Source of the DNA: Aphrocallistes beatrix
Taxonomy: Eukaryota > Porifera > Hexactinellida > Sceptrulophora > Aphrocallistidae
Assembly (NCBI GenBank): GCA_963281255.1
Contig: OY725493.1
Span: forward strand, 1,053,550-1,117,549
Direction: 5' to 3'
Length of the DNA stretch: 64,000 nucleotides
A program made the position numbers and the translations under genes. The notes under the pieces are model-generated. The model searched no databases and had not been told where the DNA came from. It worked only from the letters and a program-made list of their open reading frames with translations. Positions within the stretch are counted from its first letter, which is position 1, and each line of letters opens with the position of its first letter. Below, piece by piece: positions 1 through 11,352 of the stretch.

Positions 1-295
1 TCTCCTTAATGAAGCCACAGACGTAGAGTTTGTTTACGAATAAAGTGGGAGTGTGCCCGAAATAGAAAATAATTGGAAGGCGAAGCTTGTTAGGAGAGAG
101 AAGGAAGCTAGATGCGTCTTTCAAGCAGGCGAAAAGGTTTTCTTCCAAATCGAATGTCTCTTCGAAATAGGCGCTGATTTGCTCCTTTGTGCAAGTTGCC
201 AGGTCGAGAGGTTTAATGGATTTGAACTCTCTTTCTTTCCCAACACTCCCTGTTTGTGTCCCTAATTTACTTGTCACTTCGAATGTTTTATGCAT
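1..295 (-). CDS. OvoA-like 5-histidylcysteine sulfoxide synthase, N-terminal part (runs off the window)
   Basis: An open frame on the minus strand starts at an ATG at 295 (MHKTFEV...) and stays open to base 1, giving 98 codons. Residues about 45-90 read EETFDLEENLFACLKD, then LRLPIIFYFGHTPTLFVNKL. The LR.P..FY.GHT....NKL pattern is the hallmark of the N-terminal DinB-like domain of OvoA and EgtB iron enzymes. OvoA joins cysteine to histidine on the way to the antioxidant ovothiol, and animals often carry it. The catalytic region lies outside the window, so OvoA is inferred and an EgtB-type relative is possible. It is divergent from SVIP, with about 230 bases between the two starts. No intron is seen in this part. 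Confidence 0.72.
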   Translation of the reverse strand, partial: MHKTFEVTSKLGTQTGSVGKEREFKSIKPLDLATCTKEQISAYFEETFDLEENLFACLKDASSFLLSPNKLRLPIIFYFGHTPTLFVNKLYVCGFIKE

Positions 296-526
296 TGAGT
301 TGGTACGTACGATTTCAACGTAATGTGCTGATATGATGGAACATAGCGCGTAGCTACTCTACTACGATATGTATAAATACAAACGTACTACATAGTGTAG
401 TAAGATATACTGTCCTATGTTAGTTTGTTCTGGTCCTACGCTATAGTCACATGACACCTGTTATTGAATTACATCACAACGGTTAATAATTCTAGTGACA
501 TACCACTAGAGTAAGTGAAGTAGTTT
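296..526. promoter_or_regulatory. Divergent intergenic region between the ovoA-like gene and SVIP
   Basis: About 230 AT-rich bases separate two starts that point away from each other, so the region probably carries both promoters. I see no clear TATA box or other named motif. Confidence 0.35.
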
Positions 527-751
527 ATGGGGTGCATCAAGTCAAAATCTGGCCCTACACAGCCCAAGGATCCGACCGCCAAGAGGGAACTTATGGCCGA
601 AGCCGCTGAGCGCCGGATGAAGCAGCAGGAGAGTCGGGGGATCAAGGACGTGGACAAACTGAAGAGGAAGGAGGAGACAAGGAAGAGACTGGAAGAGAAG
701 GCGTGTACCACCCAGAACCAGTACTCCGCACTCAGGTGGACTGCCAATTGA
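527..751 (+). CDS. SVIP: Small VCP/p97-interacting protein (SVIP)
   Basis: This single-exon ORF of 74 residues matches SVIP in length (human 77 residues) and layout. MGC at the N-terminus supplies Gly2 for myristoylation and Cys3 for palmitoylation, which hold the protein on ER and lysosomal membranes. Residues 21-32 (ELMAEAAERRMK) form the arginine-rich VCP-interacting motif, which binds the N domain of the AAA ATPase p97. The protein ends in LRWTAN, close to the LRWT tail of vertebrate SVIP. SVIP modulates p97 in ER-associated degradation. It lies in a head-to-tail arrangement with NFS1, about 150 bases upstream of it. Confidence 0.93.
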   Translation: MGCIKSKSGPTQPKDPTAKRELMAEAAERRMKQQESRGIKDVDKLKRKEETRKRLEEKACTTQNQYSALRWTAN

Positions 752-897
752 GGGAGAATTTGTGTTATCAAAGTGTTTTGCATTTGGAAGAAATATTCAA
801 TTTTTAAGAGTAAAGAAGTGTATTCATTGTTTGATAATGTTCTATAGCATTACAACCTACGTCGCATATGATCTCTACTTTGCAGGATAGACTTAGA

Positions 898-3337
898 ATG
901 CTACGGCTTTTAGCGTCATTGAAGCATCGGAGCGCTCGTCTCTTCTCCACAGCAGCAGCGAGTAAGAGCCTCCGCCCCTTGTACCTGGACGCTCAGGCCA
1001 CCACCCCTCTAGACCCCCGGGTACTGGACGCGATGCTCCCCTACCAGCTGGGCTACTGGGGCAATCCGCACTCGCGGACGCACGCGTACGGGTGGGAGAG
1101 CGAGGTAGCCGTGGAGAAGGCGAGGGAACAGGTGGCTCGTCTTATCGGGGCGGATCCTAAGGAGATCGTGTTCACGAGTGGAGCCACGGAGTCGAACAAC
1201 ATCGCAATCAAGGGAGTGGCTAGGTAGTGAGTCTTCTAGAAGTGTTCGCTGTTACTTTATACTGAGAAGCTAATTTCAGTCTGGCAGCCCCAATGATAGT
1301 CTCCAGTTTAAAAAACCCGATCATCCCCAACCTCCACTGAAGTAACTACGTATAAATTCTCTAGGCTTTAGAGCAGTGGTTCTCAACCGGGGTGCCGCGG
1401 CACCCTGGAGTGCCATTTGCTTCCTCTAGGGGTGCCGCAGGCCTTACCACACTTACATACTGCTTTATTTTCTTTTCTATTGATACCATTGTCAATGTTG
1501 AATTTGATGATTGTCCTCTGACAATCCTCTGGAATAATTTATTATACAATATTCACAATAATTTCCTAGTTTATTAATTAGTTATTCTATAATAAAGTCG
1601 TAATAATTCAAATCAATCTCCACTTTACTATCATTTGTTCATTGGCCTGCCCCTAAGTCAAATTAAGGGGTGCCGCTGAAAGGTATAAGTTTAGAAAGGG
1701 TGCCGCGAGAAGAAAAAGGTTGAGAAACACTGCTTTAGAGCATGCTCCATTAATATACAGTACCACATTAGTTATTTGTATCGAGCCGCACTTCCGACGC
1801 TTCGTATGTTTAGACGTCTCATTCTCGCTACAGGTTCTACCGCCTCCAGAAGAAGCACGTCATCACGACTCAGATCGAGCACAAGTGCGTGCTGGACTCG
1901 TGTCGGCGTCTGGAGAACGAAGGGTTCCAGGTGACCTACCTCCCTGTCTCCCCCCAGGGTCTCCTCTCCCCCGATGAGCTAGCCGCCGCCATCCGTCCTG
2001 ACACGTCTCTCGTCTCAGTCATGGCAGTGAACAACGAGATCGGCGTGCGGCAGGATGTCCAGAAGATCGGAAGCATCTGCAGACAGAACGGAGTCTACTT
2101 CCACACGGACGCCGCCCAGGCAGTTGGAAAGGTGTGAATGATTATACATATATGTCACAGTTAAATCGTGAAAGCAGTTATTATGTATAATTCCTGAACT
2201 TTTCAGGCATTTTCCATAATAACTGTAGCATATACTATAATGTGATGAATCCATGTATGTGCATACAGATCCCTGTTGATGTGGAGGAGAGCAAGATCGA
2301 CCTGATGTCCATCAGTGGGCACAAGATCTACGGACCCAAGGGCGTGGGAGCTATGTACGTGCGGAGGAGACCTCGAGTGCGCGTGGTGCCTCAGATGAGT
2401 GGGGGCGGACAGGAGAGAGGGATGCGGAGTGGGACGCTTCCTACTCACCTCGTGGTGGGTCTGGGCGCGGCGGCTGAGTTGTGTCGCCTGGAGATGGAGT
2501 ACGACCACGCGCATGTCACGCGTCTCTCTGAGAGGCTGATTAACGGAATCCAATCCCAGCTCCCGGACGTGGTGAGGAATGGGGATACAGACATGAGCTA
2601 CCCAGGATGCGTCAACCTCTCTTTCTCTTATGTCGAAGGTAGGCCACCATAGTGACTCGATTGCACCTCCTGTTCTTGCTAGCATGGTTATGCGTGCACG
2701 AATGAATCAAGCTTGAGTCCCGCCTTAATGCATTGCTAATTTGCCATTAAATAAGACTGGACATAATAGCAGTTTTCTTGTGTGATTATATACTCGAATA
2801 GCAGCCGGGGCGATTATTAAATTTATCCACATTTGTCAACAGAAGAAAATTCATAATTCAGATTTAGGAGAGTTTTAGAAGGAAATAACCGCACGAATGA
2901 TTTAACAAATAGTAGAAGGGAAGAGTTCAACATTAATATTTATTCAAAGGAACAACAAAGAATACTTTTACCACCCTCTTTGGGGGGGGGGGGGGGGGGC
3001 TATTATTCGAGGGGTGCTACTTTTCAAGGTAATACAGTATTTTCCTTTAGGAGAGAGTCTGCTGATGGCGTTGAAGAACATCGCTCTCTCTTCAGGCAGC
3101 GCCTGCACGTCTGCCTCTCTGGAGCCGAGCTACGTGCTGAGAGCGATCGGGGCGGACGAAGACCTCGCGCACTCCTCCATCCGGTTCGGCATCAGCCGGT
3201 TCACCACGGAAGAGGAGGTCGATTACACAGTGCAGAAGTGCGTGGATGAAGCTGGACGGCTGAGGGAGATGTCCCCCCTGTGGGAGATGGTGCAAGAAGG
3301 CGTGGACCTCAAGGCTATAAAGTGGACGCAGCACTAA
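898..3337 (+). CDS. NFS1: Mitochondrial cysteine desulfurase NFS1 (4 exons)
   Basis: Exons are 898-1223, 1834-2131, 2269-2638 and 3051-3337, all with GT-AG borders and matching phase, giving about 426 residues (human 457). An upstream in-frame ATG at 868 would add 10 residues. The start at 898 gives the cleaner mitochondrial presequence, basic and rich in Leu and Ser. NFS1 is the PLP enzyme that takes sulfur from cysteine for Fe-S cluster assembly with ISD11 and ISCU. The PLP lysine lies in [12 protein letters not shown] (about residue 227). The persulfide cysteine lies in [10 protein letters not shown] (about 350). The conserved tail [11 protein letters not shown]...IKWTQH is present. Intron 1 carries a hAT MITE, and intron 3 carries a run of 18 G at about 2982-2999. 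Confidence 0.96.
1374..1732. mobile_element. hAT-type MITE in NFS1 intron 1
   Basis: This 359-bp element has terminal inverted repeats. The left end is CAGTGGTTCTCAACC and the right end reads GGTTGAGAAACACTG, matching at 14 of 15 positions when inverted. A perfect 8-bp target duplication, CTTTAGAG, flanks it at 1366-1373 and 1733-1740. An 8-bp duplication with CAGTG-type ends is the mark of the hAT superfamily. The subterminal GGGTGCCGC motif recurs near both ends. It has no coding capacity, so it is non-autonomous. Confidence 0.9.
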
Positions 3338-3498
3338 CTCACATTACGCTGATGTCAGATATTCTTTGAATGGTAACCTTGTTCATACAAGGTATATCGC
3401 TTGCAATCGCTAGTTAGCATAACTTTCATCTTCGAATTACCCCCAAGAATTTTATAAACTGTTTTGACCGTGTCGAAATATTAAGAGCTATATTTGTA

Positions 3499-3963
3499 GG
3501 GATACAGACAATTCGTGACATTACAATTCGTGACATTACAATTCGTGACATACAATTCGTGACATTGCTATTCGTGACTATTCAACATAGAATTGATGAA
3601 TTCAATATTAGAATGTGAGAATGAATTTCTCTCTCGGGAAGTAATTATTTTAGTTGTCATTGTCTTTCATCTTTAATTAATTAATTAATCAATAAACAAG
3701 TTGAATGAAACCCTTTAATAATATCCCCCGGATGGCTTGGGGAATTTCCTATTTATAGTAAATACCCCAAATGTTAATGGCTTCCCCATTAAAATGGCTT
3801 AAACCAGAAATGACGCAACACATTCCTGTGGCAAGCGAGGGTGTAATCTCTCAACTAATGATTGTTTACACGACTACAAGAATGTCACGAATTGTAATGT
3901 CACGAATTGTATGTCACGAATTGTAATGTCACGAATTGTAATGTCACGAATTGTCTGTATCCC
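3499..3963. mobile_element. Foldback element with GGGATAC termini and 9-bp target duplication
   Basis: This 465-bp element starts GGGATACAGACAATTCGTGA and ends in the inverted form. Both ends carry several copies of a short subterminal unit, ACAATTCGTGAC(ATT), so each arm of about 65 bases is itself tandemly repeated. A perfect 9-bp duplication, ATATTTGTA, flanks it at 3490-3498 and 3964-3972. A second element with the same GGGATAC ends and a different 9-bp duplication lies at 34613-35230. A 9-bp duplication with long inverted arms suggests a Mutator-like (MULE) origin, but no transposase is present. Confidence 0.85.
3726..3870. repeat. Dispersed repeat (CTATTTATAGTAA ... AAATGACGCAACA family)
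   Basis: The stretch contains CTATTTATAGTAA, then AATGGCTTAAACCAGAAATG and ACGCAACA. The same ordered blocks recur at about 30389-30530 and, in shorter form, at about 63290-63350 and 63715-63805. This copy lies inside the GGGATAC element, so one has inserted in the other or they were mobilised together. Confidence 0.6.
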
Positions 3964-3972
3964 ATATTTGTA

Positions 3973-4867
3973 GTATTATTTGATTTGAATTTATTTTATC
4001 TTAATTCTTACAACTGTCTTCATCCGTGCGCACATACGAAATACCAACCAGGTTACCAGGCTAAATCTCATCTCATAGTTCAATATTAGTCATCAATTTT
4101 TTTCAGTGAACTTCTTACCAAAAGTCCATTAGTCTCCGTCTGATCTATTATTTCACCCTTCGAGGATATCTATGATTCTAATGTCCATTTTATTTAATAA
4201 CTTTCTTGTTCTCCAAATATAATCCTTTAATATTTCTTTCTTTCTTTCTATCAAATGTAGCTAATATTAGATTCCTTTTCACACATCTCGCATTCAACTT
4301 TTGTATTTTCAAGTAGAGTTATTTTTAAATATAAGTAATTTAGTTTTCAATGTATGTATATTTAATCGAATCTTGAGCCATGTGGCTTTGAATTATTTAT
4401 TTGGCTAAATTTTGGTTGCTGGTACATCGGGTAAGTCTTACATACTCTACTACTTGTACTGTGCTCCATTGCTCGTGCTGAGCTTATGTATTAGTAGCTC
4501 AGGAAATGATTCCCAGCTGAGCTTAGCAGATATCGAAGGAGACACCTGCTACCTATTCCTGTATTCATAAAATAAGGATAATTTATTCTTCACATTGCGT
4601 CTAAATTATTTTGCCTCTTAACAAAATATTCTGAAATTGTACTGCCCTCTGTTGTGAAGCTATAGAGATTGGGATATATTTTTCTTAGTAGAGGCTTCTT
4701 ACCTTATTTGAACTGAGCACCAGACATCTCTTGCTCTAGTTCTTTGTTAAGCTAGTCCTTACCATTGATAAGCCATTATCCGCGAAGTAATATTCTGTGT
4801 ATTTTGACAGTTCAGTCTAACTTCTGGTGACTCTGAGCCACTGAGGAATCAGAGACGCGTTGCTAAG
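3973..4867. other. AT-rich intergenic region upstream of ZC3H18
   Basis: No convincing ORF, RNA gene or repeat is visible. The last part presumably carries the promoter and 5' untranslated region of the ZC3H18 homologue. Confidence 0.4.
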
Positions 4868-7800
4868 ATGTCTTCTGAGTCACCTATCAATGAGCCACCT
4901 ACCGATGAGCCACCTGCCAATGAGCCACCTGCCGATGAACCACCTGCCAATGAGTCACCTGCCGATGAGCCATCTGCCGATGAGCCACCTGCCAATGAGC
5001 CACCTGTCAATTCCAGTCAGGAGGATGACGCAAACAAGGATCCAGTAGACGTCAGTTTCCACGTTAACGAGACCAGTGCAGCGGAGTTCATGGTAATAAA
5101 ACGGATTTACATACGGGGTTGCTATTAAGCTCAATCTAACTCGGGTCGATGCTGTATGAGTATTTTCTTTCAGGATGGACAGAAGGAGAACAGGAAAGAT
5201 TCAATACTTTCTGATGGTGAGATTTCAGATGACTCGCTTCCACCCCCAGACACTTCACAGGAGCCAACAGCCACTCAGGGAGAGCTGGTATTCGAGGAGG
5301 GCCTGTCCGGCATCACGCTGTCAGTGGACAGACAGGAAGAGGCCCTGCTGACACCTGACAGTCGGGAGGAAGGGGAGCTGGAGTCGGATGGAGAAGTGAT
5401 CTCTGAGAGAGAGGACGTTGAGAAGGAAGAGGGGGAACAGACCGATGAGGATCCTCATCAGAAGGTGCACTCCTTGATTGCGCAATTGTGGATTATTTTA
5501 TTGTTATTCTGTCTCTGTTATAGGCTGTGGCAGAGAAGGATGAGGATAAAGATGACGATGAAGGTACTGCATGAAAGCGGAATATTTCCTATTCTCTTCT
5601 GTGTTTTAATTATATCAATTAATAGATGACACCCCAGCATGTAAATTCTTTCTGCAAGGTAGAGCATAGGATTCAACGGAGACTGTTTGTTTGGATCATA
5701 AATGTGGAATTTGTATTCATTTGTATTGAAATTCAATAAGTATTTCTGATCAAAATATACATCTCGATTCCATGCTAATCGATGTGCTCACTTTCACTCT
5801 ATCTACTTACATTAGGGAACTGCTTGTATGGGTATATGTGTCGATTCCGCCACGACTGCCAAGGTACATAATTACTCACTTCTTCACAAATCAAAATTTT
5901 AATAAAATATTTGAGAAGCAATCCTCTAGAGCTGAAGCCTGATGCTGTGAATGAGGACGGAGAGTTGATTGGGAAAGGTTCGCCTAAGAGTCCGCGTGAA
6001 AAGGGTATAGACTAGATCTAGGTTGTCGAGGGGATTCGAACCCTTGCATTATACACCTTCTGTTTATAGAGTCGGATCAAGTCGCCCTCGCTCCTCCCTT
6101 CCCGCCCCCTATCCCCTTCCCCCCGATGCTGACTCCCGGTATGCCCCCTCCCCTCCTCCCTCCGTTCCCTCCCTTCCCACCCTTTCCCCCCACTCTCATG
6201 CCGCCGTTCTTTCCGAGCCTTCCCGTCCCGCCGCCCGCTACTCCCACCCAGCTGCCTACCCCCACCCCCTCTCCAGCCCCCGAGAAGGAGGGAGATGGCG
6301 CGCAGAAGGCGTCTGGAGATGAGAAGGAGAGTGACGATGTAAGTTGGTGCAGAGTAACATTCAAGATTACTATTATCCTATACGGAGTAGAATATAATTT
6401 GTAAATTTGCAGACTTGCAGTTGTTAATACTGATTATATTTATGTGTGGTGTTTGTAGGATAAGCTACAGGAGCAGCATTGGCTCAAAGGACTCAAGACC
6501 GGGAGAACGGTATTCTGATATCCTCTGTAGACATATGTTGTTGCTTATGTTTTATTGATTGCATTCCATTAGGCTTACACGGTAGCTAACCGTAGGAGGG
6601 AGCTAGCTCTCACGGAGCCGCTGGAGGTGCTTCCGGACTCCAGCCCTGAAGTGAAGCCGAAGAAGCGATGGGCCAAGAGATCCTCGAGGTACTCCAAGCT
6701 GCACTCCCCCGGCTACTCTCCCGAGTACCCCGACGACGACCCTCAGTACAGCGCGTTCGCCACCTTCACCGAAATCCCGGAAAAGGTAGCTATTGTTAAA
6801 CATGAACTAACATTCTGGTCCCGATTCCATTATTCACGTAGGATTTGCATTGAATCAAGTCTGCTTAATATGAAGTCTTTCTGTTATGAACACCTTTTTT
6901 GTTCCCTGTTGCTTCGTAATAAGCGACCCTGACTGTATTGTCTGGCTGTCGTGGCATGTAGTTTGTAACATACCCTTTTTGCAGGTTAAATCGAGATCTC
7001 CCAAGTACACTCTTCCCCACTCGAGAAGGTAACTTGTGAATTTGTCACCTTCCTGGAAGTTGAATTCATGTTTGTAGTCTTAGGCGTACGAAGTACATCG
7101 GTTCTCCTGACTCGGACCATATATGGAGGAACCGGAGGAGACGCTCCAGCGACCACTTCCTGAGTCGGAGTGGGAGTCACAGCAGGAGTGAAAGAGAGGA
7201 CGGGAGCAGGAGTCCTCTCTCGCACCTGACCATCACGAGTAGATCCAGTTCGTGTTCTTCCACCTTTGTCCTCCCTCCCCCCAGACCGGACGTGTCCAAC
7301 TCTCCATTGCGGTTGGAGGCAGAGGAGATGTGAGTTGAAACTTTACGGGACAGGAACCTAGCCTCATTCTACTCTTAATCTCTCCCCAGAGTCCACGTGC
7401 GGTCTCCCTCTCACTCCAGCTCGAGCTCCAGCACCTCCAGCTCCTCTTCCGACTCCAGCAGTGAGGTCTCCTCCGACTCCAGCTCCCTCTCAGATCAGAG
7501 CTCCATCGCCTCCTCACAGCTCGCCTCCCCCGGACACGATCCGGACAACCTGACGGACGGGGCCTCTCCCCTCCCGAAGAAACTCAAAATGGAGAAAGCG
7601 ATCAAAGCCTCGTACGGCTCTGACATCTCGGACGATGAATTCGGGCAAGTTTGGAGACTGGGAAATTGGAAGCTACAAAGTTTTGAAGTGTAATTGCATC
7701 TGTAGAATGTCAGATGAAGAGGGAGGTAGGAAGGACTCTAAGAAGTACAAGGAGCTCTCTAAGGATCGCCCCAGCATTTCATTCTCTCTCGGCAGAACCA

Positions 7801-10061
7801 AACTCAAATCGCATTCTGAGTTCACTGGAAAGAAGTCGAAGAAACTGGCTGTATCCAGCCCCGAAGTAATTCTTGCAGTGAATTCCATTAACTGAGTTCA
7901 TTAATTGATTCGATGTTCTGTTTACACTTTAGATGGAGGATGATAGTATCTCAAACAGAAAGCAAGATCTCCCGAAGAAATACGAAATCATTGAGTAAGT
8001 AGAAGTTCACAAAAATGCTCTCATTGTAGAATTTGTCTCAATTTTGGATTATAATTAATTCAACATTCACTTATTTGTGTTACAGAGCCGCGAAGAAGGA
8101 GGCACGTGAGAAGAAAGAGCAGAAGTTAATGAAAAGGAAAATGAAAATTGCTAAAATGAAGTTTGTTAAACCGAAGGTGTCACAAGACAACGGAGCCAAC
8201 TCGACCAATCCAACTCCAGCTCCTGCTCCCAGTGACGCCTCATTCCAGCACAAGATTAAAGTTGAGAGGGTAGCCCCACCCGAATCCAAGCCTGCACCCC
8301 TCCTCACCCCTCCATCAGACACTCCCGCTATGATGCTTCCTAGCGAACTGAGCCTCGCCAAGGAAATAAGTTTTGAGAAAGGATTGCCGAATCTGAAACC
8401 GGAGAAGAGTGCAGAATCTGATAAAGTTACGCCCACTCTCACCCAGGCTCTCCCTCCGCCCCCACAGGTGCAGATGTTCACCACAGGAAGCAACCGAAGC
8501 ACTTCTGACGGCAGAGCACTGAGTAAGTGTCAGGGATTAGGTTAAACAAGCGCGTGTTATAACAGTGTTATAACATGTGTTATAACAGTGTTATAACATG
8601 TGTTATAACAGTGTTATAACATGTGTTATAACAGTGTTATAACAGTGTTATAACATGTGTTATAACAGTGTTATATAACAGTGTTATAACATGTGTTATA
8701 ACAGTGTTATAACATGTGTTATAACAGTGTTATAACAGTGTTATAACATGTGTTATAACAGTGTTATAACACGTGTTATAACAGTGTTATAACAGTGTTA
8801 TAACAGTGTTATAACATGTGTTATAACAGTGTTATAACAGTGTTATAACAGTGTTATAACAGTGTTATAACAGTGTTATAACATGTGTTATAACAGGTGT
8901 TATAACAGTGTTATAACAGTGTTATAACATGTGTTATAACAGTGTTATAACAGTGTTATAACAGTGTTATAACATGTGTTATAACAGTGTTATAACAGGT
9001 GTTATAACAGTGTTATAACAGGTGTTATAACAGTGTTATAACAGTGTTATAACATGTGTTATAGCAGTGTTATAACAGTGTTATAACACGTGTTATAACA
9101 CGAGATAATTATTAATTATAAAATAATTATATAATAATAATATTATTATTATATAATATAATTTTAGTGGTGTATATAGTAGGAGACCAAACTATCCAGA
9201 ATATCATATATGAACAAATATTTTGTTAGAAATGTTAATTTTTTATTATAATTACAAGTTTCTGTTGGAAGATTATCACGTGTAATTTCAGGCTATAAAC
9301 AGAAGCTCCTGCGTAGTAATCTAGCTGACACGCGGAGAGATGACAGTCATCTGAAGCTGGACGCTGGTCGTAACAACAGAATGGGCAGGAACCACAGGGG
9401 GAGGGGAGGGAAGATGATTGTGAATAAAGATGGGTCCACTACGATGGTGTCTTATCAGAGGGATGGTCCACAGCAGATGGGAGGAGTGCAGCAAGGGACA
9501 GCTGGACCTGGAATGATCCCCAAAGCTTACTCGGGAAATAATGTTAGTTATTCATATAATGAACCGTAACTAGGCCATTGGTCGATCGTGAGAAAAAAGA
9601 TCGCGATCCCGATTTCGATCATTTTTCCGATCGTTTTTGTTACTTGACGCAATTTTTTCGAAACTAAAATTCGAAATACCTATCAAGCTTAGCTATCAGA
9701 GTTTGTAGTAGTCTTTTGGTGCTGGAAGGAGACTCAAATTGGTAACATCATAGCAAAACACTCACTAATGTGAGGATGCAATTGTTTCTGCTTTAACTAA
9801 TCTTGAGTAGAAATACACAGCATCGATCTTCTGCCACTTTTAATCTTTTCCGTCAGGATTATCTGGCGTTTTTACATGATGCGGTTTATTTAGAACACAA
9901 CTGGTCGGACTGACGTTACTGGCACCAAACAGAAATCAGGTACAAGAAAACACGAGTCTCACAGCAAGAAGAAGGACCTCGCAGAGTGGAAAGAGAAATT
10001 AATGAAAGATTTAGAATCCATCAATGCACAGATCAATGAGAAAGCTCAAGATTTAACTTGA
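4868..10061 (+). CDS. ZC3H18: ZC3H18 (NHN1) homologue, CCCH zinc-finger RNA adaptor, 17 exons
   Basis: Exons: 4868-5092, 5174-5464, 5524-5563, 5626-5658, 5816-5863, 5930-6004, 6070-6338, 6459-6509, 6573-6785, 6985-7028, 7084-7329, 7390-7644, 7706-7865, 7933-7994, 8086-8522, 9292-9542, 9933-10061. All phases agree and total 943 codons (human about 953 residues). A CCCH finger is made by joining exons 4 and 5: C-KFFLQGN-C-LYGYM-C-RFR-H. Acidic DGE-rich N-terminal repeats, a proline-rich stretch and an Arg/Ser-rich middle follow the ZC3H18 layout. The last exon encodes a helix, KKDLAEWKEKLMKDLESINA, like the human C-terminal EELLKQL helix. ZC3H18 links the cap-binding/ARS2 complex to NEXT and the nuclear exosome. 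Intron 12 (7645-7705) uses a GC donor (GG|GCAAGT). The start gives repeats of the type NEPPADEPP. Confidence 0.8.
8555..9100. repeat. Palindromic minisatellite (TGTTATAACA units) in a ZC3H18 intron
   Basis: About 550 bases consist of nearly perfect copies of the palindrome TGTTATAACA, overlapping or joined as GTGTTATAACA and ATGTGTTATAACA. It fills intron 15. Each unit is its own reverse complement, so the array can pair within either strand at many registers. Confidence 0.95.
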
Positions 10062-10536
10062 GTATTCTACTCGCTATCCTCATACCTCCACTACTATTTT
10101 CCTACTTTGTTTAATTATTAGAACTTTGATGGATTCAAATTACATTGAGCCCTAAATGATCTTATTAAACTGTAGAAAATAACTTGAGATTAGAGCGAAA
10201 TACTTACAAAAACCATTCCCAGGAAAACTAATTCCTTATTGGATTCCCACATGTGGAATTGAATCTATTCGTACTTAGATCTAAGATAAATCTTGCCGTG
10301 AGAATGGGAAGTCCCATTCCCACTGCTCTATCTGCGATAGACAGAGTTGCACGTACGTATATAGGTACTTGTAACTAGTACAACATGTTATCTAAACTTC
10401 ATTTCAATGCATGCGCACAACTATATGACTTCTCAGTTAACATACTTCGCATCAATCAATTACCTGAGCATTCTTATAATTAAGTAATTTTATATAAAAG
10501 CTTTGAATGAGCAGAGTATCCGAGATGCAGGCTATC
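10062..10536. other. Intergenic region between convergent ZC3H18 and tetraspanin genes
   Basis: The two genes converge here, so the region should hold both 3' ends. I see no further gene. Confidence 0.4.
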
Positions 10537-11352
10537 TTAGTCCGTTTCTTCCTCCTTGATTGGGCCGTACATTTCAGTGCTTGGCTTAGGTCGACACGCG
10601 ATGAGAATGATCGCTAGAACAACCCCGCTAGCCTGGAACACTCCGAATAGGATTAGAATGGCAATAGCTATAGCCGCATTCTGAGTAATGGTTTGAAATA
10701 TTTCAGAGAGACACCCCTTCGTGAATATGTTATTCACATCAGAAGTATCGCAATTTAAGTTTCTCTTTTTGCAGCAAGACTTTGGAATTTTCATGTTCGC
10801 ATTCTCCCAATCCGTGAAGCTTTTCACACCACAGCATTCGAATTCCATTTGCAAATCGTTGAAAATTGTTGCAATCGTAGAGGACTTGTTATATTGAAAT
10901 ATATTTTCTTCCAGGCCGTTCATGATGTTTTCTCTAATCGTCTTTTCTAACACTCCGATCATAACCCCCGCAGTGACCTGCAGGCCTATGAGCAGTGACA
11001 GCATGAGAATGTAGATAACCAGTGGCGGTGTTTTCCGACATATCACAGCCAAAAATCCGACCAATGCAATCAGCAGAATGACAATAGACACTGCCACAAC
11101 GACAATGAGTGGAGTTATCTGTAAGGCGATGCTATTAGCACTGTTATGCAGCACATGTCTGTACCCATCCATCATGATGTAGTAGTGCGTAACGGTGTAG
11201 ATCAGCATCGCTGAGATCCCCACCAGCACCAGGTTGAAGAGGAGGAACACGAATAGAATGATGGCTCTGCCCCAGTTCATCCTCCTGCTGATCTTCATTC
11301 TACCTGCCCGGCCTGGCTTAGCAACCAAAAATTCAGTCTGATTTGAGTACAT
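10537..11352 (-). CDS. Tetraspanin family membrane protein
   Basis: A single-exon ORF of 271 residues has four hydrophobic segments: about 29-52, 80-100, 110-132 and 227-250. The large extracellular loop between segments 3 and 4 carries the tetraspanin signature FECCGVKSFTDW and then KSCC, plus further cysteines, six in all. Tetraspanins organise partner proteins in membrane microdomains. The start at 11352 gives a long N-terminus; Met19 (MKISRRMNWG) is an alternative and closer to the usual short cytosolic tail. I cannot place it in a named tetraspanin subfamily. Confidence 0.92.
   Translation of the reverse strand: MYSNQTEFLVAKPGRAGRMKISRRMNWGRAIILFVFLLFNLVLVGISAMLIYTVTHYYIMMDGYRHVLHNSANSIALQITPLIVVVAVSIVILLIALVGFLAVICRKTPPLVIYILMLSLLIGLQVTAGVMIGVLEKTIRENIMNGLEENIFQYNKSSTIATIFNDLQMEFECCGVKSFTDWENANMKIPKSCCKKRNLNCDTSDVNNIFTKGCLSEIFQTITQNAAIAIAILILFGVFQASGVVLAIILIACRPKPSTEMYGPIKEEETD

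Noticed and set aside
1361-1577. Short open frames on both strands at about 1.4 kb
   Set aside because: They lie within the hAT MITE in NFS1 intron 1 and have no recognisable protein pattern.
4860-5048. Open frame coding a MSHLP repeat
   Set aside because: It is the shifted reading of the tandem repeat in exon 1 of ZC3H18; the NEPPADEPP frame splices on in phase.
8555-9100. CRISPR-like array
   Set aside because: The units are contiguous palindromes with no unique spacers, in an intron of an animal gene.
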